DNA from: Entomobacter blattae
GTDB lineage: Bacteria; Pseudomonadota; Alphaproteobacteria; Acetobacterales; Acetobacteraceae
Direction of reading: 5' to 3'
DNA: 64,000 nt
NCBI RefSeq assembly: GCF_014672835.1
Contig: NZ_CP060244.1
Coordinates: 785,001-849,000, forward strand
The position numbers were made by a program, and so were the translations under genes. Below, one piece after another: positions 37,058 through 45,758 of this stretch. The notes under the pieces were generated by a model that saw only the letters and a program-made list of their open reading frames with translations, had not been told where the DNA came from and did no database searches. How positions within the stretch are numbered: the first letter of the stretch is position 1; each line of letters starts with the position of its first letter.

Positions 37058-38380
37058 TTACCGACGTCTGAATATACCATGGGCAGTGCTGCCGTCTGGG
37101 TTGGTGTAAACACAAGATGCTTCCTGATCGCTAACGCGGGTACAAACATTTGGGCCTGGTTGGAAGTTAAAGCTGCCCGAGCAGGCTGTAGGAGCATGCA
37201 TTCTAAGGGTATTGCCAGCAAAATTGGCGCTCAATGCGCTGCGGCAGCTATTGCCATTGGCCAGCTGAAGGCTTTGATAGCCATTTCCGTTCTGGTCGTA
37301 GCACATGGTCCAGTTGGTGACGGGTTCGGTATTATCCCATAAGAGAAAACGCTTGCCGTAGAACAGGCGGGTTGAAAGTTGCCAACAGCCTTTGAGCATG
37401 GTTTTGTCATGTTTATCCCAGGCTTCTTTAGGTAAGGGTACGTGGGGCTTGGGTTTTTCCTGAGGCGGTTGTTGGGGCTCAACCTTGGGTTCGGGTTTTG
37501 GCTCAGGTTTCGGTTTTGCTGTCGGAACCTGAAGCTTATTGGGTTGGGTTGGAGGGTTAAGCTCTGGCAGGGGCTCCGCTTTAAGGTCTTCAAGGGGGGT
37601 AGGCTGCTGGGGTGGGGGTTGCAGGCTATCTGGTTTCCATGTTGGGAGAGCGCATTGTTGTTTATGGGCTTGGATTTGTTTGAGGAGGTTTTGTTTTTGT
37701 GCGTTGAGAGTGTTGAATTCTTGTTGATGTTTTTGGGCGTTTTGGAGGGTTGTAGCCTGGGGCCATTGGGCATAGCAAAGTTTCAAGGGGGTATGGATTG
37801 TCTGCCAGAGGAGGGCTGTGATCAGGCCGGCAGCGAGGCTTATGAGGGCTGTGGCCAGGGGGAATGGGGGAAGGAGGCTTGTGAGGCTGGAGCGTAGGTT
37901 GGGGCGTGGGTTGGGTTGTTGTGGCATAAAGGGGGTTAAAGGGGCTGAGGGTATTTTTGCGCTGGGGGCTTGCATGGCCCATTGGGTGATAACGGGCCTA
38001 CCATCGACTGCGAACAGGCTTGTGAGACTGGGGAAACAGGCAATGGCTGGCCAGTTTTGTGCGGTGGTACTGTGAGGGTTTTTACGGGCGAAGGTTTCGA
38101 TATCGGCCAGAATAGTGGCAGCGGCCTTGATGAGCTGCTGTTGCTGGGGTTCTGCCAGTTGGGAGAAGGGTATGGCCACCTGGCCCTGTGTGGTCCAGAG
38201 GAGATGGGTTTGTGTTTCTGAAGGGGTGGCGAGAATATGGGCGTGCTCGGAGCTACAGGCTTCTGAGATTTCCTGGGCCAGTAAAGGGTAAAGCGTGGGT
38301 AAGGAGAGGCCTGCTGCGACCGTGGAGTCCACCTGTATGGGGCCATGGGCACGTTCAACACGCAGAAGGGTCAATACCAT
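37058..38380 (-). CDS. SrfA-like membrane protein
   Basis: Encodes 440 aa. ATG 38380 is preferred to the TTG at 38386 because AAAGG stands nine bases before it. Residues 1-150 form a domain that recurs in two neighbours (HLLWTTQGQVAIPF then VDGRPVITQWA). One membrane helix lies near 185-200, followed by a coiled coil (ATTLQNAQKHQQEFNTLNAQ), a proline/lysine-rich linker and the C-terminal MLKGCWQLST domain with paired Cys, ending in GIFRRR. Layout and position just before srfB fit SrfA of the Salmonella srfABC operon, but I rely on remembered layout rather than an alignment. The C-terminal domain is probably periplasmic (Cys pairs, likely disulfides). Confidence 0.68.
   Translation of the reverse strand: MVLTLLRVERAHGPIQVDSTVAAGLSLPTLYPLLAQEISEACSSEHAHILATPSETQTHLLWTTQGQVAIPFSQLAEPQQQQLIKAAATILADIETFARKNPHSTTAQNWPAIACFPSLTSLFAVDGRPVITQWAMQAPSAKIPSAPLTPFMPQQPNPRPNLRSSLTSLLPPFPLATALISLAAGLITALLWQTIHTPLKLCYAQWPQATTLQNAQKHQQEFNTLNAQKQNLLKQIQAHKQQCALPTWKPDSLQPPPQQPTPLEDLKAEPLPELNPPTQPNKLQVPTAKPKPEPKPEPKVEPQQPPQEKPKPHVPLPKEAWDKHDKTMLKGCWQLSTRLFYGKRFLLWDNTEPVTNWTMCYDQNGNGYQSLQLANGNSCRSALSANFAGNTLRMHAPTACSGSFNFQPGPNVCTRVSDQEASCVYTNPDGSTAHGIFRRR
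37619..37928. repeat. 310-bp perfect direct repeat, copy B
   Basis: The original-context copy, internal to the SrfA-like gene, identical to 36729-37038. Identity without a single mismatch, between genes whose other homologous parts have drifted far apart, points to a recent duplication or gene conversion. Confidence 0.95.
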
Positions 38381-38491
38381 AAACAATAACCTTTAGAAGC
38401 GGGAGAGTGAGGGGTTGAGGATAAGGGTGTTTGTGGGCAAATTCTGGTTTTGGGTCAATCGTGGGAGCGTTTTAGGCAAAAGGGTGCAGGG

Positions 38492-39241
38492 TTATGGTGT
38501 GGGCGAAGAGAGGGATGGTGCAGGTTTTTTTCTGCGTATCAGCTGAAGGGCGAGCAGGGCAAGCCCTATGAGGAGAAGGGCGATAACGGGCCAGACCCAG
38601 TAATAACGGCAGAAATTTTCAATCCCGAGCCAGCCCTCTTTCCAGGGGAGGGCCACCAACAGGGCCAAGGCTATGAGGCTCGGTAGGAAGATCCACCATA
38701 GAGAGGTGCTTTTAGGGGGTGATGAAGGGGATGGCGATGGCAGGATGGTTATGGTTTGGGATGGGATCTCCTGTCCACGCATGGAGAGGGCTTCGGGGAG
38801 AATTCCTTTGCCTGTCGGTTCATGCCCCCATCCGACGATGCCAATGCCTACTTCTGTGTGAACAAGGCAGGTATAGTCTGGGTAGTTCAGGGCCATCAGC
38901 AACATTTCTGCTTTGGTATGATCTGCTAACTGGGGAGAATCCCTCAAAGAAATAGCAAAAGATTTAATACGCTCCAGCATGACATGCGCCCGCCTTTGAA
39001 GACTAATAGAGTCGGTCTGTTGGAGTGGAGAAAGGGCAGCTTGGGGAGGAATGTACCAGTCAATGACCCCTCTCTTGCGGTCAATGACAGGCTCTAGCAG
39101 GAGGTTGGCATATTCTGCCCCCATTCGGTGAAGCAATAGCTCATAGAGGGTAGGCCAGTTTTCAACCAGTAATTGGCCAGACCATCCAAGGGGAGAATAT
39201 TGGCTAAAGGTTGTGGTTTGAACGAGGGTGGTACGGCTCAT
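38492..39241 (-). CDS. Membrane protein with SrfA-type N-terminal domain and two C-terminal helices
   Basis: Encodes 249 aa, with its ATG overlapping the stop of the protease gene (ATGA). The N-terminal 160 residues correspond to the domain seen in the SrfA-like protein and the protease: a WY block (GVIDWYIPPQ), a helical segment (SLQRRAHVMLERIKSFA) and a final strand ending in GIVGWGHEP. Two membrane helices follow (LWWIFLPSLIALALLVAL and WVWPVIALLLIGLALLALQL), then a short basic cytoplasmic tail. No enzyme motif. It looks like a scaffold or anchor in the inner membrane. About 110 bases separate it from the SrfA-like gene. Confidence 0.72.
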   Translation of the reverse strand: MSRTTLVQTTTFSQYSPLGWSGQLLVENWPTLYELLLHRMGAEYANLLLEPVIDRKRGVIDWYIPPQAALSPLQQTDSISLQRRAHVMLERIKSFAISLRDSPQLADHTKAEMLLMALNYPDYTCLVHTEVGIGIVGWGHEPTGKGILPEALSMRGQEIPSQTITILPSPSPSSPPKSTSLWWIFLPSLIALALLVALPWKEGWLGIENFCRYYWVWPVIALLLIGLALLALQLIRRKKPAPSLSSPTP

Positions 39242-41019
39242 TGCGGTTTTGTCTCCGGCGTTGTACCTGGGTTGGGCTGGGGCTGAGCGTTTGGTGCCGG
39301 CTGAGCAGGAGCACCAGTGTTATGATCAGGAGGGTTTTTAGGTAGCTCACCTACGGTTGGTGGCGTACCTGTCTTGTTTTCTGCAGAAGGTGTGGGGGCG
39401 GGAGCAGCCGATGGTGGAGAAGCAGGGGGTAGAGAGGGACTCGTAGGGGTTTCTAGCGTGCAGGCTCCCTCCTTAACGGTAATGGGAATGCCAGAATTTT
39501 GTAAGGCGGTTATAAGGATATCGGACTTTAAGGCGTAATTGCCGTGGGAGGATGTTTCTTTTTCTGAGGTTACAAAGGTATTAATGCCAACAACTCGGCC
39601 ACACATATCCACCAAGGGCCCTCCGGAATTGCCTTTAGAAACCGTAGCGCTGTGGGGCAGAATAGGCAGGCCCGAGCGATCTGTCTGGATAGCGTTAATT
39701 TGCCCTTTGGTGAGGATAATCCCGGGAATGGATTCGATATCTCCTTTTAAGAGTTTTTCAAAGTTTCCATCATTGCGCATGAGCATGCCGGGGTAGCCAG
39801 CGGCAACCACATCATCAAGTGGGTTGGCTGCACGGGTAAGGGCTAGGGGTTGCTGGGGGGGAATTCCTGTGACCTTTAAAACAGCCAAGTCTATATTTTC
39901 CATTGGTGTGTTTTCAATACTGGCTGGGATTAAACGACCGATTTGTTTATTGGTCACAGCCAGGAGTTTAATATGTTCCAGGGCGATAACATGGCGGTTG
40001 GTTACAATCGTATCGGGGGTTACAAAAAAACCGGAACCCAAGGAAATGCCTTTATCGCTCAAGGCAAGGACGAGCACCGTGCTTTGGCTGAGGAGACGGG
40101 CCAAGCTTCCTGCGAAAGGTTGGCCGTCCTTCTGGTTCGGGGCGGCTTTCGTCGGGAGGAGATGGTTAAGCCCAGGGGCAACCCGGTTTTGGGTTAGGTC
40201 ACAGGTGGGGTGTTTAAGCTGCTCCTGAAGGCTTTGTACCTCTTGGGCGAGCTGGGCGTTCTTTTTTTGCTGGGCGGGGTCATTTAGGGCAAGGGCCCTA
40301 GCTTGCGGTGTGGGGATATGGGCAATCTGGGTTGGGTGCTCAGCCCATATCAGGCGTTGGCCAAGGAAAAAGCCAATGGCAAAAAACGTGCAGATGATTA
40401 ACCCGTAAGTCACTGGGCGTAGTAGCCATCTTGCCCACGATGTCCACGGCGTAGCAGGCGTTGGGAGAAAAGGGGGAGGAGTGGGATAGGGAGGGGCTTT
40501 AGGGGATGGGGCCGCAGGCTCAGGTTGTGGGGAGGGAGGAACAGCAGTAATGAGCTGACCTAAGGGAGAATCTTTGAAAGGTATCGGTGTTTGAGCAGGA
40601 AAAGAAAGTGGAGAAAGCCCCCACTGGGTAAGGATGATGAACCCATCTGCAACAAAGATTTTTTCAAGAGAGAGAATGCTGAACGCTTGAAGTAGGAGTG
40701 GATCGGGGTCTTTTTCAGGGGGAAACAATAAAGCCAGGTTTTGGGTCAGCTGGGTTTTAAGGGTCTCCTGTTCAGAGGGGGTAAGGCTTGTAAAAGCGAT
40801 GGGTTGGGCAGAGCCTTCGTAATACCAGGCAATGCTGGCTGCCCCGGTGGAGGAAGCAGGTGTGATAACAGGTTCCGCCAGCAAGAGGGTATTGCCTTTT
40901 TGCTGGAGCTGCCTAAGTTGGGCTGTCAAAGAGGTATAGAGCGTTTGAATGGGGCTACCGTTAACCTGGAACTGGAAAATATTTTCCAGAGGGGTTTTGC
41001 CTAAAGTGTAAAGTGCCAT
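39238..41019 (-). CDS. Membrane-anchored trypsin-like serine protease with SrfA-type N-terminal domain
   Basis: Encodes 593 aa and is the first gene of the minus-strand cluster. Residues 1-150 carry the cluster's shared domain (IAWYYEGSAQPIAF, VADGFIILTQWG). After a proline-rich linker comes one membrane helix (PVTYGLIICTFFAIGFFLG, near 205) and a coiled coil. The periplasmic S1/HtrA-type protease domain spans about 300-510: His in TNRHVIALEH, Asp in ENIDLAVLKV, Ser in KGNSGGPLVD. No PDZ domain follows; instead there is a Pro/Ala-rich tail of 70 residues. The triad is complete, so the protease is probably active in the periplasm. Its shared domain faces the cytoplasm. Confidence 0.82.
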   Translation of the reverse strand: MALYTLGKTPLENIFQFQVNGSPIQTLYTSLTAQLRQLQQKGNTLLLAEPVITPASSTGAASIAWYYEGSAQPIAFTSLTPSEQETLKTQLTQNLALLFPPEKDPDPLLLQAFSILSLEKIFVADGFIILTQWGLSPLSFPAQTPIPFKDSPLGQLITAVPPSPQPEPAAPSPKAPPYPTPPPFLPTPATPWTSWARWLLRPVTYGLIICTFFAIGFFLGQRLIWAEHPTQIAHIPTPQARALALNDPAQQKKNAQLAQEVQSLQEQLKHPTCDLTQNRVAPGLNHLLPTKAAPNQKDGQPFAGSLARLLSQSTVLVLALSDKGISLGSGFFVTPDTIVTNRHVIALEHIKLLAVTNKQIGRLIPASIENTPMENIDLAVLKVTGIPPQQPLALTRAANPLDDVVAAGYPGMLMRNDGNFEKLLKGDIESIPGIILTKGQINAIQTDRSGLPILPHSATVSKGNSGGPLVDMCGRVVGINTFVTSEKETSSHGNYALKSDILITALQNSGIPITVKEGACTLETPTSPSLPPASPPSAAPAPTPSAENKTGTPPTVGELPKNPPDHNTGAPAQPAPNAQPQPNPGTTPETKPQ

Positions 41020-41574
41020 ATACGACCTGACTAAGCCATTGTAAAAATTTTTAGCGTTAAACTATAAGAGTATTTTGATTTTGTTATGACGGTTTGTCCA
41101 TAAGTATTGCCTCGTTTTATGGAAAACGAAACTATAGGAGAAGAATAAACCTCATAATAAAAGAATCTAATAATATAGAGAATAAAGGGAAGATGGCAAA
41201 AAAAGAAGGCCCGACATTATAACGCAGGCTGATGATTGGCAAAGGAACCAATCATAAGAAAAATCGAGGTGAGAGATAGGCTCCTTACTGACCATGGGTA
41301 ACAATTAAGCGCTTTGAGTTGATGCGAGTGTTTGGGTTCTTGCCTTTCTGGGAAAAAGGGCGCTACTACACCATGACTGCACAAGTAGGCAGTTGCATTT
41401 AAAGCGTAGAAATTTAATAAAGTGTAGAAATTTAATATATAAAAATTGTCAATTTTGAAAAATTTATCATAGAAGAATTTTTGGGAAGAATTTTTCGGAT
41501 TGCTCTGGGCCTGTCATGGCAGGTTAAGGCATTTTCGGGTTTATGGGTTGGAATAGAAAAGAGGCAGGTAAAAT
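41020..41574. other. Divergent intergenic region, protease gene / gpt
   Basis: About 555 bases, AT-rich near both genes and without a credible reading frame. It should hold the promoter of the Srf cluster (leftward) and of gpt (rightward). A leftward TATAGT near 41060 could be a -10 element, but no convincing -35 accompanies it. Confidence 0.4.
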
Positions 41575-42051
41575 ATGGCTGTAACATACGCAACCGTGAC
41601 ATGGGACCAGTTGCATAGGGATGCCCGGCTTTTGGCAGAATCTCTTGTGGAGCAGGGGCCATTTAAGGGCATTGTTGCTGTAACGCGTGGTGGGCTCATT
41701 CCCGCGGCAATTATTGCCCGTGAGCTGGACTGCAGGCTGGTGGAGACGGTTTCTGTTATCACTTATGATGATGAAAAGGCCAGCACCCCCAAAATTATCA
41801 AATCCCCCACAGCTGCTGGTGATGGAGAGGGGTTTTTAGTGATTGATGATCTGGTGGATTCTGGCGTTACGGCAAGGGAGATTCGACAGATCTTGCCCAA
41901 ATCTTATTTTGCCTGCCTTTACGCTAAGCCCTTGGGCAAGCCTCTTACAGATTCCTTTGTCGTGGAGGTTACGCAAGAAACCTGGATCCTTTTCCCATGG
42001 GATACGGCCCCCTTATTCGTGCCCCCTTTAGCCAGAAAGAAACAAGGATAG
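41575..42051 (+). CDS. gpt: Xanthine(-guanine) phosphoribosyltransferase
   Basis: Encodes 158 aa, the usual size of Gpt. The enzyme converts xanthine and guanine (and PRPP) to XMP and GMP in purine salvage in the cytoplasm. Motifs: N-terminal VTWDQLHRDARLLAE, GIVAVTRGGLIPAAIIAREL, the PRPP-binding loop LVIDDLVDSGVTA and the C-terminal TWILFPWD typical of Gpt. The start has AGGCAGGT upstream. It stands alone on the plus strand between the Srf cluster and tRNA-Pro. Confidence 0.93.
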   Translation: MAVTYATVTWDQLHRDARLLAESLVEQGPFKGIVAVTRGGLIPAAIIARELDCRLVETVSVITYDDEKASTPKIIKSPTAAGDGEGFLVIDDLVDSGVTAREIRQILPKSYFACLYAKPLGKPLTDSFVVEVTQETWILFPWDTAPLFVPPLARKKQG

Positions 42052-42227
42052 GAGGAGCCTTGCTAAGGTTCTAGAGACGGAATAGGAAGGTAAAGGTTAA
42101 GAGAGTGCCCTTATAGAAGCCTTATAGAAGAAAGCTTTCATTGTATTGTTTGATGAATTCCTCGCTCATCGAGAGAACCAGTTTAAGGAACGGGGTTTTG
42201 GGGATTTTTTACTAGGGCACTTTCGTA

Positions 42228-42257
42228 TTTTATGATAGAAAATATTTTATCATAAAA
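42228..42257 (+). terminator. AT-rich hairpin downstream of gpt
   Basis: TTTTATGATA (42228-42237) pairs with TATCATAAAA (42248-42257). T-runs follow within 40 bases. The stem is AT-only except for one G-C pair, so it may be a weak terminator; it lies about 180 bases after the gpt stop. Confidence 0.4.
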
Positions 42258-42338
42258 AATAAAAAAACGCTTTTTTGTATTTTTTTTCAATAAGGCTCTT
42301 GCCATTTTTTTATTATAACTTTAGTTTGCCGAACGGTT

Positions 42339-42415
42339 CGGGGCGTGGCGCAGCCTGGTAGCGCGCCTGTTTTGGGTACAGGAGGCCCCCGGTTCGAGTC
42401 CGGGCGCCCCGACCA
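42339..42415 (+). tRNA. tRNA-Pro (TGG)
   Basis: A 77-nt cloverleaf with acceptor CGGGGCG/CGCCCCG, anticodon loop TTTGGGT with TGG, T arm GGTTCGAGTCC and encoded ACCA. Followed after 18 bases by the NDUFS4-like gene, so the two may share a transcript. Confidence 0.96.
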
Positions 42416-42433
42416 GATTAAGGATTACTCTGT

Positions 42434-42739
42434 ATGAAAGCTCGTATTTATCAGCAGTCCAAAGTTGCAACCCAGTCTGGCCATGCCAAGGAAGGGAAGT
42501 GGGTGCTTGAATATGGACAGACCGCTCCCCACAAGCAGGATTTCCTGATGGGGTGGACAGGTAGCAAGGATCCTCTCTCTCAAGTGAAGGTTATTTTTGC
42601 AACGCAGGAAGAAGCCGAACAGTTTGCCCAAAAAAATGGGATAGCCTACCGGGTAGAGCAACCTTCAAAGAAAATTTACGTTCCTAAATCGTACGCCGAT
42701 AATTTTCGCCCGAGCAGGGTTCAGAACTGGACACATTAA
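42434..42739 (+). CDS. NADH dehydrogenase accessory subunit, NDUFS4-like (ETC complex I subunit)
   Basis: Encodes 101 aa. It matches the alphaproteobacterial homologue of mitochondrial NDUFS4 (18-kDa subunit): KARIYQQSKVATQSG, WVLEY, MGWTGSKDPLSQVKVIFAT, EAEQFAQKNGIAY and a C-terminal KSYADNF. The subunit stabilises the electron-input arm of respiratory complex I on the cytoplasmic side. It is an isolated gene between two tRNA genes, far from any nuo operon in this window; a stand-alone position is common for this gene in the class. Confidence 0.9.
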   Translation: MKARIYQQSKVATQSGHAKEGKWVLEYGQTAPHKQDFLMGWTGSKDPLSQVKVIFATQEEAEQFAQKNGIAYRVEQPSKKIYVPKSYADNFRPSRVQNWTH

Positions 42740-42760
42740 CTCATTTGGCCGGTTAAGTAT

Positions 42761-42837
42761 GCGCCCTTAGCTCAGTTGGATAGAGCAACAGCCTTCTAAG
42801 CTGTGGGTCGCTGGTTCGAATCCAGCAGGGCGCACCA
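42761..42837 (+). tRNA. tRNA-Arg (TCT)
   Basis: A 77-nt cloverleaf with acceptor GCGCCCT/AGGGCGC, D arm AGCTCAGTTGGATAGAGCA, anticodon loop CTTCTAA with TCT, T arm GGTTCGAATCC and CCA. It lies 21 bases after the NDUFS4-like stop. Gene debris begins downstream, so its 3' end is a candidate integration point. Confidence 0.96.
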
Positions 42838-43473
<636 letters not shown>

Positions 43474-43489
43474 TGAAGTTCATGGTCAA

Positions 43490-43950
43490 ACATCCACCAT
43501 GTGAAGCAATAATAACTTCCAACCCCGATTTTTAACCATTAGGTCGGCAAAATAATAAAGAGCTTCAAGCTTTTTGTCAGCAATGGGGGTACCTTCTCTG
43601 AGAGCTGGATTATGAGGGTTGTGAGAACGTCTGCTGCAACGCCCTTATGTTTAGAAAGTGCTGTATGGCCGGCCGCGCAATAGGGGTAATTATTCTTGAA
43701 ATTGGCACTCATACAAACATTTTTTGCTCGGTTGGGGTGAAAGAGGTCTGGGAGAAAAGGCCAAAGAGGGTATCGTATTCTTTAATCGGTTCGGGTGAGC
43801 CAGTCCCGAACGGGTTCCATGAAAGCCTGCAGGTTAGGAACAAATCTCCCCTGCTTTTTTACTCCTTCCAGTTTTTATCCCTTTTAGAACAGGTGTTTCA
43901 GAACGGGCGTTGATTTTTCTGATGCTGTTTTAGCAGTATATTTTTTGAAG
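43490..43950 (-). pseudogene. Frameshifted AhpD/carboxymuconolactone decarboxylase-family gene
   Basis: Reading the minus strand across frames recovers successive pieces of a peroxidase-like family: RFVPNLQAFM (near 43840), KEYDTLFGLFSQTSFTPTEQ (near 43770), NNYPYCAAGHTALSKHKGVA (near 43670) and LREGTPIADKKLEALYYFAD (near 43560). The order is that of AhpD-like proteins, including the C-x-x-G-H-T region where the family has CxxxH. At least three frameshifts and internal stops separate the pieces, so the gene is dead. Confidence 0.8.
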
Positions 43951-44174
43951 GAAACCATTCTTAAAAATTCTTTTATTCTAAAAAAAGTCATTCCTTCTTC
44001 AATGGCATGAGATGAGAGCATCACAAGAGAGATTTTTTATAGAAGTTCTTCTTAACAGGAAGAGCTTTAACAAATCGAATGGAAGAGGCAAATTTATAGT
44101 GGCTGCAAAATCTGTAAAGCGATAAAACAAAGGGGGTAAAATAATAAGTAAGTCTTTAAAAGAATGGAGAAATA

Positions 44175-45239
44175 ATGGGAGAGGTCAGCGTCAGTTTGGT
44201 TGCTGTTTTGCTGGCCGTTTCAGAAGAAACGCCACTTGTGCTGACTTTACAGGGGAGCCGGCTACTGCCTTCTGGCCCCTTGGAAGAACAGCTCTATTCC
44301 TTGCAAGCCGGTATGCGGCAATGGGTAGAGCGTCAAACAGGCCATAAATTGGGCCATATTGAGCAGCTTTATACATTTTATAGCCCCAGCGATCATTATA
44401 GTCATCATTGCAATAGTCATGGCAACGATCATGATACTCATCAGCATGGCAGCGGTGTTGGCAATCTTGCTGGCTCTTCTTCTATCCTTGCTTCTTATCT
44501 TGAGAGCGCAGGGGAGGTGGGCCAAAACAAAGCCCAGTTGAGCGAACTCCAACAGAGCAAATCAGCAGAGAGAACAAGCCTCATTATGGTGTCTTACCTT
44601 GCGCTGACCCGTATCAGGAAAAGTGAGAAAGGCTGGCAGAGCTGGTATGCTTTTTTTCCATGGGAGGACCAAACCACCAAAATGGGCCAAGAGATCTTGC
44701 GCTTGGTGTGTGAAAAATTGGAATTATGGTTAAACACTTATCATGCCAATGATTCTGCCCTTTATCAGCGTTATTGCCTGACCATGGGCCAGTATGGGCT
44801 GTTGTGGGATGATGAGCTTGTTCTTCAACGCTACGAACTTTTGTATGAAGCTGGTCTTATTGAGGAATCGTGTTTTAAACGCGATGGCGAAACGCTGGTG
44901 CCAGGCTTGGCTATGGATTTTGATCATCGACGGATTTTGGCAACGGGCATTGCGCGCTTGCGGGTTAAAATACGCTATCGTCCAGTTGTTTTTGAATTGA
45001 TGCCAAAGGTGTTTACTCTTTTGGATTTACAAAATGTGGTTGAGAAAGTAGCGGGGCGTAAAATCCATAAGCAGAATTTTCGTAGGCTCCTTACCCAGCA
45101 ATCTCTGGTGGAAGAAACGGGTGAAAGTGTACAAAAAAGTAAAGGGCGCCCAGCTAAGCTTTTTCGTTTTAAGAGAGAGGTTGTAGATCTGCGCCAGGTT
45201 TCTGGTACCAAGCTTCCTATTCTTAAAAGTCGTTTATAG
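44175..45239 (+). CDS. nadQ: NAD biosynthesis regulator, NadQ/NrtR-like (Nudix-like + winged helix)
   Basis: Encodes 354 aa; ATG 44175 has GGAGAAAT upstream. The N-terminal part (about 1-230) is Nudix-like without a complete Nudix box, as in alphaproteobacterial NAD regulators. The C-terminal winged helix (270-340) reads FTLLDLQNVVEKVAGRKIHK, NFRRLLTQ and GRPAKLFRF, closely as in NrtR/NadQ. Such proteins sense NAD-related metabolites and repress nad genes; nadA, nadB and nadC lie directly downstream and a matching palindrome covers the nadA ribosome site. An unusual His-rich insertion (HYSHHCNSHGNDHDTHQH, near 72-92) interrupts the N-terminal domain. The split between NadQ and NrtR cannot be made without a search. 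Confidence 0.82.
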   Translation: MGEVSVSLVAVLLAVSEETPLVLTLQGSRLLPSGPLEEQLYSLQAGMRQWVERQTGHKLGHIEQLYTFYSPSDHYSHHCNSHGNDHDTHQHGSGVGNLAGSSSILASYLESAGEVGQNKAQLSELQQSKSAERTSLIMVSYLALTRIRKSEKGWQSWYAFFPWEDQTTKMGQEILRLVCEKLELWLNTYHANDSALYQRYCLTMGQYGLLWDDELVLQRYELLYEAGLIEESCFKRDGETLVPGLAMDFDHRRILATGIARLRVKIRYRPVVFELMPKVFTLLDLQNVVEKVAGRKIHKQNFRRLLTQQSLVEETGESVQKSKGRPAKLFRFKREVVDLRQVSGTKLPILKSRL

Positions 45240-45468
45240 GGCTGGGGTGGGGACCAGGATAATGGCATATCAAACATGCCAATCTGTTTGGTTATCACAT
45301 CCCTTCGTGCAGTAGCATGCCACTCGTTTGGGTGTGTGGGGTTTTCTATGGGGCCGTATGCGCAGATATAGTGTCTAAAATGGTTTGTTATGGGGAGTAG
45401 AGCGTTGCTTTTTTGAGTGGGGAGCAAGCGGGTCTGGAAAGGCTTCTTTTCAGGCTTTTTCTCTTTTA

Positions 45469-45516
45469 ATGATCGTTCATACTGTTCATATAATGATTAT
45501 TCATACTGTGTCATAC
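45469..45516. repeat. Imperfect 24-bp tandem repeat
   Basis: Two adjacent 24-base units, AATGATCGTTCATACTGTTC and AATGATTATTCATACTGTGT plus four bases each, differ at four or five positions. They lie in the debris-rich region after the NAD regulator and before the xdhA-like remnant. No function is evident. Confidence 0.6.
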
Positions 45517-45569
45517 GGAAAAAAGAAAACCCTGATCAAAGCAAACCATAACGTCTCACCTTTGAAAAT

Positions 45570-45711
45570 CTCTTTTGGATCAAGACTAGCAGCACAGCAA
45601 GCCTTGCATAAGGATTCCAAACCATTGAGTGATGTGCGGGCCAGCAGTTGGTATCGATTGGAGGTGGCTAAAAACCTTCTCGCGCAATTTTATATGGAAG
45701 ATACAGGTTAG
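45570..45711 (+). pseudogene. C-terminal remnant of a xanthine dehydrogenase small subunit-like gene
   Basis: The final 45 or so codons of an open frame read FGSRLAAQQALHKDS, then PLSDVRASSWYRLEVAKNLL, which matches the C-terminal end of XdhA/CO-dehydrogenase-medium-type FAD subunits (PL(S/T)D(V/M)RAS..YR...A.NLL). The preceding part of the frame does not resemble these proteins, and there is no FAD- or iron-sulfur domain. It is a stump of about one tenth of the gene. Confidence 0.7.
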
Positions 45712-45758
45712 GATTTTCCCTCTTGCTCTAAAAAGAGTCTCTTGAAAGGAGGGGGCTA

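Noticed and set aside
22581..41019. Type VI or type III secretion system
   Set aside because: No TssB/C, Hcp, VgrG, ClpV, IcmF or type III ring proteins were seen; SrfB and SrfC motifs explain the two large genes.
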